A stretch of 64,000 nucleotides of DNA from Colletes latitarsis (lineage: Eukaryota; Arthropoda; Insecta; Hymenoptera; Colletidae), in the NCBI RefSeq assembly GCF_051014445.1, contig NC_135137.1, forward strand, positions 17,609,501-17,673,500, read 5' to 3'. The position numbers and the translations under genes were made by a program. The notes below the pieces were generated by a model. It made no database searches. It was not told where the DNA came from and saw nothing but the letters and a program-made list of their open reading frames with translations. Shown piece by piece: positions 9,079 to 20,357 of the stretch (its first letter is position 1; every line of letters begins with the position of its first letter).

Positions 9079-11899
9079 TGTTAAAGTACTAAGGGTCTTT
9101 AACGTGGGTCCGGATGATGAAACAGACAGAGAGAGAAATTGTTACAAGTTTTTCAATAATGTTTTTATTTTACAAAAATATAAATGAAAATTCAAGTACT
9201 GTTAAGAACCCATTAATATATAATGTATGGCGGCTAATAGTGGAGTGTTATTTATATTAATGAGGAATGAGTTAGAAATGTTTTTCGTTTTGTATCAATT
9301 TATATCAGTGTTTAAATAACGCGTTAATTGATTAATTGAAAAACGTCGGTTAAACCGTCGCGTGATCGATAGAAAAAGCAGGCCATTTCTTATACGGTTA
9401 TTCTCTGTTTACGCGACATTCCAGAGCCTTCTCTGCGGCGTAATATGTTTTGAGCAATACCGTGTAGAAAAACTACAAACTTACTTTCGATACAAATCAC
9501 GCGATCGGCCTAGTAACGGTTCCCAGAGAACAGGTGTTACTACGCCGAAATTACAGAGAGGATACAAAATTAATAAGAGACAGACAGCTTAGACCAGACA
9601 GCGCCACGAGACGAAAATTTTCCCCTCTCTCGTGGCCACGGTTAAGCAGGTATATCTCGGGAACACTTGCTACCTGGTTCTCGACGAGTGCGGATCTCCT
9701 GAGCCGACCTCGCCAATCTATCGGAATCGATACATACGATTAATTAGATTCGTCTAATACGATCGTGGATCCACTTAACCGAAACGGTACAAAACAGAGA
9801 CTGCTGCGGATTCGAAAGAATCACGCCAAGTCGAATTTCGTACCCTACGGTTTGTGAGAATATCTCGATTTACGCGGTAAATGAACTATAGGAACGGGAA
9901 AATTTACTCGATAATTTGAGTAATTTTCACAACCCGCCATCGGTGGCTGAATATAATCAGATTACACTTAAACAGTGCTTGATTATCGCCACTGTTGTGA
10001 CGAACAAACACGTGTTGCTGAAATCAGTGGTCGTGTTTGAGAACCGAGAGAATTTCTTGATTCTCTGTTTGGCTATTGCATGGTTCAGAACCCCAACCTA
10101 TATGGAGCCTTCGTTGCGAAATCCCTGGGATGGGTTCGTCGTTTTCCAGGGTCGAAACAAAAGTTTGAGATAACACCCGATAGGGGCCTTATTGGCATTC
10201 TCTGGGTAAATATCTCGGCTGGTTTCGACCTGCTCAAGCGTGGGTTCCAGATCGTCAGTGGGTATGGACACTCGACGTAGAACTACGTTCAAAGGGCATC
10301 GTGGTGTTAGAACCTTAATAATCAGTCGCTTCTGCGCAGTTAAGGCTCTGCATCACACCGGTCCCGTACGGACCAGGGAACGGCGAGGGACCGCGGAGTT
10401 GACAACCCTTGGAGCCTTACAACCTCCACTTCTTGTCCTTTCCTGCAAAAATCAAACCTGCAGCAGTGGGAAGATCGAGATTAGAATCTCGTCTTCCCCA
10501 TCTGCAATTCAACGTTTTCAAAATCTGAAACGTCGAAATATTTTACAGTCCACGAACCCGGCTGCATATCGCTGTGGTGAAAATTCCCGCTCCAATTTAC
10601 AAATAAACGAAGTAAGGAGCGAGTGGATTAAAGCGAGTCCGACAACGCGACGAGCGTTGTCCTTTATTAACAGCTGGATTTCGGTCTCTTTTTGTTACAG
10701 AAGACCGAGGCGAGAGCCTTGAAGGCAAGCCGGCTCAGCCCACCTGCAGTTTATCCAGCTATTTTCCTATAAATTTTCTTTTTTTACGTTTATTTAATTT
10801 TTGAATTTTTCCTCTAAATAAACGGCCTAGTCCCTTGGACTAGGCGAAAGAAAATTATCAATTGTACATTCACTTTCCCCCATATTACCAATCCCTCGTG
10901 ATCCGGACCATATTTCGTTAAAGGGTACGAGACAAGGTTTTATCATAACCTTTGCACGAACTCGTACCAATTTTAACAATCAGTTATTATATTATTATAT
11001 TATTTAAATAAGTTTCTCCGTTTCAGTTTTCTTCAAGCACTTATCGTTTCAGTTTCTTCAATCGTTTATCGTTCAGTTCCTACAGTTATTTAAAAACCTC
11101 TCTAATATAATATGGTAAATGTATTAGGTTGTAAACGCTGGTGTGTAATGTGATGACAAATAAAGTAAAGAAGAATGTACAAGGAAGCGCGAGAGGAGAG
11201 CGAGAGGCCTTTGGGGTTAATTTGTCCGTCAGAAACGAGATTGGAGGCGTCTCGTGGATTCGCGGATTGGATAGAAACCCCGCATCGTCGGGATTCTTTC
11301 CCAAGCCCACGGGTAAGGTTGTCGTAAGCGGCATCCTAGGCCCGGTAGACCAAAGGGAGAAAATGTGAGCGTCTTCCCAAAATCAAGGTCCACGAGCACG
11401 GTAGACCGATCAGGTCGAGCCGAGGCCGTTAGGCTGAGCGAAGCCGCGAAACGAGCCCTACAACATTGAGGTAGGGAGGATTAAGACGGTTCCGCGGCAG
11501 TACGCGTCCGGGATTCATTCTGGTCTGAGATGTCGTATTGACAGGACGATCCTCTGGCTCTCCTATCGTGCTTCGCTTAAAACTATAATTTGCTCAATCG
11601 AGTCAGATGACAATAAATTTTTGTTAATCATCCTATTGACTTTGTTTGCCTGCTGCTTATCCTGGTTTAGTTCTATAACCAGTACAAAATGTAAAAATAA
11701 ACGAAAAACAGAAAACAAAAATCTTGGACGGTGGCTCTGCTTTGGCCAGGCGTCTCCTATTCTTTTTGTCTCCAATTTGTTCTACTGCGGAGGCTTTCTG
11801 CAACAAAAGAATCCGCCTAATAAATACTTTTGCGGACAAGTCAACAATCGCGCGCTCGTCAGCTGTTTCTCGCGCTCCAGCGACAGTCTGGTGTGCTTG
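9079..11899 (+). mobile_element. LTR-like element L1, truncated, interrupted by a nested element
   Basis: It starts TGTTAAAGTACTAAGGG at 9079 and matches the intact relative at 29928-31813 over 9079-9199 and again over 11686-11899. Between the two matches lies a nested 2.5-kb element. At 11899, directly after GTGTGCTTG, homology to the relative stops and inverted satellite begins, so the 3' remainder of this copy is missing. The TG start and its homology to a TG...CA relative suggest an LTR, but no gag or pol is present. Confidence 0.75.
9200..11681 (-). mobile_element. Nested LTR-like element N1 (2.48 kb) with GTAC target duplication
   Basis: The insert begins TGTTAAGAACC, ends CTATAACCA, and is flanked by GTAC at 9196-9199 and 11682-11685. 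The empty site is preserved in the relative at 29928-31813, where CAAGTAC runs directly into AAAATG. It carries, on the minus strand, the two motifs shared by the other LTR-like elements (GTGGACTGTA at 10544-10553 and GGAGGTTGTAAGGCTCC at 10411-10427). A 4-bp duplication and TG...CA ends fit a solo LTR. No protein of recognisable family is encoded; short frames such as 10240-10722 look incidental. Confidence 0.75.
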
Positions 11900-14340
11900 C
11901 CTGCTGCTTGCTTACTAGCTGTCTGGTATGTTACTAGTTTACTGTTAGCTCAATAGCCATTGCTTTCTTACAACCCTGATGCTAGCTTTCTAGCTTGCTC
12001 CTTGCTTACTATCTTGCTGCTTGCTCTCTAGCTTACTACTTGCTTACTAGCATACTGCTCTCTTACTTGTTAACTGCTTGCTTACTAGCTAATTGCCTTC
12101 TTACTAGCTTCCTGCATGCTTACTGGCTTTCTGGTAACTTACTAGGTTACTGCTTGCTCACTAGCTTAATGCTTGCTTATTAGCATATAGCATTGTTACT
12201 AGCTCACTGCTTGCGTACAAGTTTACAGCTTGCTGACAAGCTAATTGCTTTCATGCCATCTTACTGCTCGCATACTAGCATACTGCTTCTTTACCAGCTT
12301 CCTGCACACTTACCAGCATACTGCTTTGGAACAAACTTACAGGCCCCTTACTAACTACCTGTATTCTTACAAGCCTGCTGCTTGCTTACTAGCATACTGC
12401 TCTGTTACTATCTTATACCTTCCTTACTAGCTTTCTGCGTGCTTAGTAACTTACTACTTGCTTACACGCTTACAGCTTGCTTTCTAGCTGTCTGCTTTGT
12501 TACTTACTTACTGCTCTCTTACCAACATACTGCTTTGTTACTAGCAAACTGCTTGCGTACTGGCTTACTGCTAGCGTAGTAGCTTACCGCTTGCTTACTG
12601 GCTTACTGCTAGCGTAGTAGCTTACTGCAAGCTTGCTAGCTAACTGCTAGCTTACTCGCTTACTGCTTGCTTCCTAGCTAATTGTTTTCTCAATAGCCTG
12701 CTGCATGCTTACTAGCTTACTGCTTGCTAAATCGCTTAATACTAGCTTGCTAGCTTACGGCTTGCTTTCTAGCTTCCTGCTTGCCTACTAGCATACTGCT
12801 TTCTTACTAGATTACTGCTTGCTTATTGGCTTACCGCTAGCTTACTCGCTCCCCGCTTGCTTGCCAGCTTACAGGTTGATTACTAGCATATTTCTTGCAT
12901 GCTAGCATACTGCCACGTTACTAGCTTCCTCCTCGCTTAATTGCTCACTGCTTCCATACTGGCCTGCTCCTTGCTTACTAGCTTACTGCTTGCTTACTAG
13001 CTTACTGCTTGCATACTACCTTACTGCATCCTTCGTAGCCTGCTGCTTGCTTACTAGCTTACTGCTTCCTTACTAGCTTTCTGGTTGCTAACTACCTTAC
13101 TGCTTCCTTTCTAGCATACTGCATCCCATACTAACTCTCTGCTCGCTTACAGGTTCACTGCTTGCTTACTAGCTTGCTGCTTGGTTTCTAGCCAACTGCT
13201 CGCTTACTAGCATACTGCTTCCTTACTAGCTACCTGCTCGCTTACTATCTCACTGCATGGTTACTAGCGTACTGCTTGCTTACAAGCTCACTACTTGCTT
13301 TCTAGCTTACTGCTTGCTTACATGCTTACTGCTTAATTACTAGCTTACTGCTTGGTTATTAGCTTACTGCTTGCTTACTGGAATACTGCTTTCTTACTAG
13401 CCAGCTTCTTACATACTATCTTACTGCTTTCTTAACAGCTTACTGCTTGCTTACAAGCTTTCAGCTTGCTTACTACCTTACTTGTTGCCTACTAGCTTCT
13501 TGCTCGCCAACTGGCTCACTGCTTGCTTACTACCTCACTACTTCCTTACTAGGTCCATGCTCGCATAGTAGCTTACTGCTTGCTTACTAGCATACTGATT
13601 TCTTACTAACTTACTGCTTTCTTACCAGCTTCTTGCTTGCTTACGAGTTCACTGGTTGCATACTAGTTTACTGCTTGCTTACTAGCTTGCTGCTTGCATA
13701 CCAGCTTACTGCTAGCTTACTCACTTACAGCTTGCTTACTACATTGCTGCTTGCTTACCAGCGCGCTGCTTGCTCACCAGCCTAGTGAATTCTTACAAGC
13801 TAACTGCTTTCTTACTATCGTGCTGCTTGCTTACTAGCTAACTGCTTGCGTACTAGCATACCGCTTTGTTACTAGCTTACTGCATGCATACTAGTCTCCT
13901 GCTTCCTCTATAGCTTCCTCCAGGCTCACTAGCTCACTGCTTGCTTACTAGCTAACTGCTTGCTTCCTGGCATACTGCTTCCTTACTACCTCCCTGCACG
14001 CTTACTAGCTTACTGGATGCTTACTAACTTACTGCCAGCTTAGTCGCTTACAGTTTGCTTACTAGCTCACTGCTTGCTTACTAACTTACTGGATGCTTAG
14101 CAGCAATCTGCTCCCTGCTTTCTGCTTGCTTACCAGCTTACAGCTTGCTTACATGCTCACTGCATGGTTACTAGCTTACTGCTTGCTTACTAGCATACTG
14201 GTTGCCTACTAGCTTCCTGCTCGCTTACGAGCTCACTGCTTGCTTACTAGCTCACTGCTTGCTTACTAACTTACTGCTTGCATAATTGCTGAATGCATCC
14301 TTACTATCCTGCTGCTTGTTTACTAGTTTACTTGTTTCTT
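11900..14340 (-). repeat. 19-bp satellite array in inverted orientation
   Basis: The same satellite appears here as its reverse complement (CTTACTAGCTTACTGCTTG pattern). This is the only long stretch in the window in that orientation. The left boundary is abrupt inside element L1. The right boundary lies near 14340, where the text changes from TTTCTTACTG to TAGTATGCGAG. There is no gene or element inside. Confidence 0.95.
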
Positions 14341-15639
14341 ACTGTAGTATGCGAGTAGGAAGCTACTGTGGAAGCAGTATGCTAGTAAGAAAGCAGTTAG
14401 CTTGTTAGAAAGCAGTATGCCAGTAAGCAGCCAGTAAGGTAGTAAGCATATAGTGAGCTGGTAAGCGAGCAGGAAGCTAGTAAGGAAGCAGTATGCTAGT
14501 AAGCAAGCAGTAATCTCGAAAGCAAGTAGCTAGCTAGCAAGCAAGCAGGAAGCGGGTAAGCTAGCAGTAAGCTAGTAAGCAAGCAGTAATGTAGAAAGCA
14601 AGCGGTGAGCTAGTAAGCAAGCAGGAAGCTAGTAAGGAAGCAGGAAGCTAGAAATCAAGCAGCTGGCTAATAAGTAAGCAAGTAGGTACTAAGCAAGCAG
14701 TAGGCTAGTGAGATAGGAATTAGCTAGTAAGTAACCAGTAAGCTAGTTAACAAGCAGTAAGCTTGTAACAAAGCAGTATGTTAGTCACAGAGCAGTAAAC
14801 TAGTCAGCAAGCAGTAAGCTGGTAAGAAAGCTGTTAGCTTGTGACCGAGCAGTATGTTAGTATCATAGCAGTAAGCTACTAAGCAAGAAGAAAGCTAGTA
14901 TGCAAGCAATAAGGTAGTAAGGAAGCAGGTAGCTAGTAAGCAAGCAACAAGCATGTAAGCATGCAGTAAGCCAGTAAGCAAGCAGTAATCTAGTAAGTAA
15001 GCAGTAAGCTTGTAAGCAAGCAGCAACCTAGTTACGTAGCAGTTAGCTAGTAAGAATGCTGTGTGATAGTAAGCAAGCAGTAAGCCAGTAATCAAGCAGC
15101 AATCTGTTAAGCAAGCAGTAAGATAGAAAGCTAGCAGCAGGCTTGTAAGCATGCAGTAAGCAAGTAAGCTATCAGTAAGATGGCAAGCATGCTGTAAGCT
15201 AGTAAGCATGCAGTAAGCTAGAAGGCAAGCAGCAGCCTAGTAAGCAAGCAGTAAGCTAGAAAGCAAGCTGCTGGCTTGTAAGAAAGCAACTAGCTGGTAA
15301 GAAAGCAGTATGCTTGTATGCCAGCAGTAAACTCGAAAGAAAGCAGCAAGGTAGCAAGCAAGCAGGAAGTCTTTATGCTAGCAGTATGCTAGTAAGCAAG
15401 CAGTAACCTGGCATGGAAACAATTAGCTTGTAAGCAAGCAGCAGTCTAGTAAGCATGCAGTAGGCGAGTAAGCTGGCAGCCGTCTAGTCAGCATGCAGTA
15501 GGCGAGTAAGCTAGCAGTAAGCCAGTAAGCATGCAGTATGCTGGTGAGAAAGCAGTTAGCTAGTAAGCAAGCAGTGAGCCAGTAAGCCAGCAATAAGCTA
15601 GAGAGCAAGGAGCAGGCTAGTAAGAAAGCAGTTAGCTAG
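14341..15639 (+). repeat. 19-bp satellite array, plus orientation
   Basis: Orientation returns to plus right after the inverted block. Monomers are diverged and no inserted element is seen. The segment ends at GTTAGCTAG, where LTR-like element L3 begins. Confidence 0.95.
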
Positions 15640-17364
15640 TGTTTAAAGATTTGCATAAAGCCGAGCGATTTTCCACGGCCGCGATTACTGTTAATCCTGT
15701 TAGCGTGCAATAATCGGGAGATTATCTCTAAAAGAAGTTGTACAGAGAGCAGTGATTGAAAAACGCGTTTATTACTAGTTTTTCTGGCATCGGTAGCGGC
15801 TCATTACCTTCGATTCGAGTGTGCTAACGGTGTTGATGACGTCATTACCGTGAGAGTGTAGTGCGCTAATAATCAGACGAAGAAAGACTGCCGAAATTTA
15901 GACAGCGCCGCGTTGCGACTAATTAGAGTAACGCGGCCGCGTCTTCGGCTGTCAATCCGCGCAGTCCTACGTAGACTTCCAACTAGAGCGGATCGGCTCC
16001 CGAGTGCACTCGAACGGAAAGATTTAAAAGAGGAAAGTTCTAATTGTTTAATATTCAGAACGATTCTGCCTGTAGTTAAATGGTGTAAAGAGTAGATGTT
16101 CAGTCTGGTGCGGGTCCACTGATTGACCTCGCACAGCTGAGAATTCGATAAAACTCGAGTAAAGTGTGGAAATAATCCGCCTTTTCCTTGACAAACGGAT
16201 CGGTTTAGATTCGGTCAAGTACGCCCCGGAATCTTGTATGGGATTTCCCAAATCGAGATTCCACGAAATCTGTCCTGCGACAGGAGATCGCGAAAATACA
16301 CCTGTAAGGTGTTCGATATCTTGTGGAGTGATCGAGAATATACACCAGTAAGGTGTTCGATCTCCCCGTGCAGAATTGAGCGGTCGTCTCGATCGTTTAT
16401 ACGATCGAGACATAAGAAAGTTGGCAAAATTACGCTTCAATTTTCTTGTGATTACCGCCAGGCTGAGAAGACACCAAAGGGAGGCACCTACCTCGTGAAC
16501 CATCCAGGTGGGTCCATTGTAGTCGGGTCGACGACCACAAAGGACGCCTGACTTTTCCGATCTGCGAGCCCTTACTCCTACAGATCCCGCCGGTGTAACG
16601 TTTAGAGGAGCACCTGTGCGGAGGAGTAACGTAGTCGTGGGTCAGGCACCCACGTGGTTCAAATACTGCTAAGTGCAACGAATAGATGTGCAACGTGCAG
16701 TGAACCACGTGCAGTCTGGCTCCGTAGTGCAACCCCTGACCAATAAGTCGTCTGTTGAAACAGCCAAGAGCAGCCACAGTTCGACGGTTGGGCTGTTGCA
16801 CTGCACTGCGTTTCGACGCATAGACTCAGTGGATAGACTCACGGGAAAAGTGCATTTGGAGCCATACAACCTCCACTTGCAATCCCGTCCACAAGGTAAT
16901 CGACTGCAAACGGCGTAGATAAGGAATTGATTCTTTATCAAAAGCCAAAATTTAAAATACAGTCCACTAGCGAGCTCGTATATTACGAGCGAGCGTAATT
17001 CTCCGCTCCTATAAATTCGAATCCCTAAGCCAGGAGTGTGAGGACACAAACGCGGCATAGCTACGTATAACGTGGTTACGTGTGTCTAACACATAGCCGT
17101 GTTTTTCTGATTATATGAACCTTGGCCTACCTCAACCCGGCGAGTTCGGCGACCGGCACAGGCGAGGTAGGCAACGTCCTTCTTCTTTATAATTTCATAA
17201 TTTATTTTTGGTTATCTTAACATTAATTCAAATTGTTTAATTTTGTAATAAAAGGTCGGCGTAGAAGGCCGACGAAAAGAAAACCAGACGCCCATAATAA
17301 TTTTCCCTGAAAACTCCTGTACCTCTATCCGGACCTCGTCGTTAGAAGCATCAGCATTTTAACA
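15640..17364 (-). mobile_element. LTR-like element L3 (1.7 kb), minus strand
   Basis: It is bounded by TGTTTAAAGATTTGC at the left and GCATTTTAACA at the right, and is the inverted homologue of the element at 24392-26027. On the minus strand it shows GTGGACTGTA (16959-16968) about 90 nt before GGAGGTTGTATGGCTCC (16858-16874). It contains a 32-bp direct duplication with a 44-bp period (16286-16317 and 16330-16361). No gag-pol is present, consistent with a solo LTR. The flanks GCTAG and GCAAC do not form a clean duplication. The right-hand terminus of the window (63823-64000) is a close match to 16310-16492 on the opposite strand. Confidence 0.72.
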
Positions 17365-18155
17365 GCAACTAAGCAAGCAGTAAGCTAGTAAGCGAGGAGG
17401 AAGCTTGTAAGCGAGCAGTAATCTGGTAAGCAAGCAGGTAGCTAGAAAGGAAGCCGTAAGCTTGAAAACAAGTAGCAAGCAAGTAAGCGTGCAGTAGGCT
17501 AGTAAGACAGCAATTACCTATTGAGCATGCTGTAAATAGGTAATGAAGCTGTAAGCTCGTAAGCAACCAGTAAGCTAATAAGCGAGCAGGAAGCTAGTGA
17601 GGAAGCAGTACGCTAGTGTGCAAGCAGTAAGCTAGCAAGCATGCAGCATGCTAACAAGCGTGCAGTAAGCGTGTAAGTTAGCAGTAAGCTAGTAAGCAGG
17701 TAATAAGCTTGTAAGCAAGCAGTAAGCTAGAACGCAAGCAACAAGCTAGTATGCAAGCAGTAAGCTAGTATGCAAGCAGTAAGCTAGGAAGCGAGCAGTA
17801 AGCTTGTAAGCAAGCAGTGAGCTAGTAAGCAAGCAGTAAGCTAGTAAACTAGCAGAAAGCTAGTATGCATGCAGTGAGTAAGTAAGTGAGGGGGAAGCTG
17901 GTATGGATGCAGTATGCTAGTAAGCAAGCAACAATCTATAAAGCACGCAGTGAGCTAGTTAGCCAGGAGGAAGCTAGTAAGGAAGCAGTATGTTAGTAAG
18001 CAAGCAGTTAAATAGTAAGCAACTAGTAAACTGGTAAGCATGCAGCAGGCTAGTATGAAAGCAATTAGCTAGTAAGAAAGCAGTATGCTAGCAAGCAAGC
18101 TGTAAGCTGGAATGCAAGCAGCAAGCTAGTAAGCAGGCAGTTAGCTAGTAAGAAA
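17365..18155 (+). repeat. 19-bp satellite array
   Basis: Plus-orientation satellite lies between element L3 and a family A fragment. It ends AGTTAGCTAGTAAGAA at the 5' junction of that fragment. It contains no other feature. Confidence 0.95.
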
Positions 18156-18617
18156 CCGCGGGGCACCGGACAGTCGGGGCTGTTCGGCCACTCCTGAGCG
18201 AGTGGCTGGACAGAGGCCATGGAAGTCTTACTTACCGGATGGCACAGGTATTTTCCGGGCATGGTAGCTTCGGAAGATACCTGTGCCGGATAGGGAAGGA
18301 GCCGACGGCGCGTTGCTGCCATGGTGACGCTGAGCAGGACACAGCTGAACACACCCTCGAGGTGTGCCCTGCGTGGGAGGGGCAGCGTCGTGTCCTGGTC
18401 GGCGTCATCGGGCGGGATATCTCGCTGCCGGGCATGGTGCACGCCGTGGAAGTGGAGGGCCGTGGCCTCCTTCTGCGAGAAAGTAATGTTGCAGAAGGAG
18501 GCCGCGGGCAGGGCGCGCGAGCTTCAGCGGCGTGCTGAGGTTCGTGCTCGTCTGGTGGCAGGAGGGCGCCGCCCAGGCGCCGGGCGTCGTGGGCGGCCAC
18601 CGCGGCGGGGCGGATGA
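18156..18617 (+). pseudogene. Family A ORF2 C-terminal remnant
   Basis: The remnant covers the end of ORF2 from about the GHRTVGAVRPLL segment. The C-terminal motif is damaged (CCHGDAEQDTAEHTLEVC, the fourth Cys/His ligand changed to Gly). A deletion near 18445 removes part of the CSEEKW-equivalent segment and shifts the frame. There is no RT active site, so it cannot encode an enzyme. Confidence 0.85.
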
Positions 18618-19136
18618 CCCTGGCTGAGAGGAGGTTCCTGAACGGAGCCTCCTCCAGCCACGAGGCGCGGGGTCGGACTGAAGTGGGAGTGCCATCCTAA
18701 TTCCGGACCGGCGCATCGGAAGGCACCCTCGGTGGCAAGGACTGGCCGCCAGCCACCAGCCGCCGAGGGGTGGAAATGGGGTCGCGGGCGATTGCTAGAT
18801 GGGGCTCGCAACCGCCACTGAACGCGACCCCGAGACGGATGGTGGTAGGACGGAGTGACCTCATCCTGCCGCCATGAGATAACGTGACAGCAGGGGGGAA
18901 CCTTCTGTCGCCCCGTGGATGGACGCACAGCGCAGGCACGGGGAGGATACCGGAAGTATGCATCGAGCGAATCCCGGTATCTTCCCAAATCGTGCGGAAG
19001 GGTCACCGAGGGGTCTATAGTGGGTAGGTCGCGCGCCCATCATTCCATGGGTGCGGGGAATCCCACACATCCCTCCCACCTCTCCCCAAAGAGGTGGAAG
19101 GGAGTCTTACGAAGATTTTCGCCACGAAAAAAAAAA
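18156..19136 (+). mobile_element. Family A fragment, 5'-truncated (0.98 kb), diverged
   Basis: It begins within the ORF2 C-terminal region, runs through a 3' UTR and ends in a short tail (19127-19136). The 5' flank GCTAGTAAGAA and 3' flank GCTAGTACGCA agree at 9 of 11 positions, a probable decayed target duplication. The terminal sequence is GCCACGA(A)n rather than CCCACGAC(A)n. Divergence marks it as one of the older copies. Confidence 0.88.
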
Positions 19137-20357
19137 GCTAGTACGCAAGCAGTAAGCTAGTTAGCGAGCAGGAAGCTAGTTAGCGAGCAGGGAGCTAGTA
19201 AGCAAGCATCCAGTAAGATAGTAAGCAATCAATAAGCTGGTAAGCAAGCAGTTTGCTAGTAAGCAAGTCGTAAGCTAGTAATCAAGCACTAACCCCGAAA
19301 GCAAGCCGCAAGCTGGTAAGCAAGCAGTAAGCTAGTAAGCTTGCAGTGAGCTTGTATGCCAGGAGGTAGCTAGTAAGGATGCACTAAGCTAGTAAGCAAA
19401 CAGTGAGCTAGTAAGCCAGCAGGAAGCCAGTAAGGAAGCAGTATAATAGTAAGCAATCTGTATGCTTGTAAGCAACCAGTAAGCTTGTAAGCATGCAGTA
19501 AGGTAGTAAGCAAGCAGTACGCTGGTAGCAAGTAGTAAGCTAGTAAGAAAGCAGTAAGCGAGTAAGCAAGCAGCAGGCTAGTAAGAAAGCAATTAGCTGG
19601 TAATGAAGCAGTATGCCAGTAAGCAAGCAGTAAGCGAGTAACCAAGCAGTATCCAGGTAAGCAAGCAAGAGGCTAGTAAGTAAGCAGTAAGCTAGCAAGC
19701 AAGCAGTAAGTTAGTATCAACGAACTTTGCTAATAAGGAAGAAGCAGGCTAGTAAGGAGGCAGTTAGTTAGTAAGGACGGAGTGTGCTACTAAGCAAGCA
19801 GCAAGCTCGCAAGCAAGCAGTAAGCTAGCAAGCAAGCACCAAGCTAGTAAGCGAGCAGCAAGCTAGTAAGGAAGATGTAAGCTAGTAAGCACGCAGCAGG
19901 CTAGCAAAAATGCAATTATCCTGTAAGAAGGCTGTATGCTAGCAAGCAAGCAGTAAGCTAGTAAGCAAGCACTATGCTAGTTAGCAAGGAATAAGCTAGA
20001 AAGCAAGGAGCTGACTAGTAAGAAAGCAATTAGCTAGTAAGAAAGCAGTATGCGAGTATACCAGCAGTGAGCTAGTAAGCAAGCTGTAAGCTGGTAAGCA
20101 AGCAATGATCTAGTAAGCGAGCAAGGAGCTAGTAAGGAAGCATTATGGTAATAAGCAAGCAGAAAGCTAGTAAGTAACGACTAACCTTGTAAGCCAGCAT
20201 TAAGCTGGCATGAAAGCAATTAGCTTGTAAGCTAGCAGTAAGCTAGTATGCAAACAGTCAGCTAGTAAGCGAGGAGGCAGGTAGTAAGCACGCAGTAAGC
20301 TAGTAAGCTAGCAGCATGCTAGTTAGGAAGCAGTAAGCTAATAGGCAGGAAGTGAGA
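19137..20357 (+). repeat. 19-bp satellite array
   Basis: Plus-orientation satellite sits between two family A insertions. It ends with AGGAAGTGAGA (20347-20357), which is the left half of the target duplication of the next, inverted copy. Confidence 0.95.

Noticed and set aside
15640..17364. L3 and L4 as two LTRs of one element
   Set aside because: They are in opposite orientation with satellite and other insertions between them, so they are separate copies.
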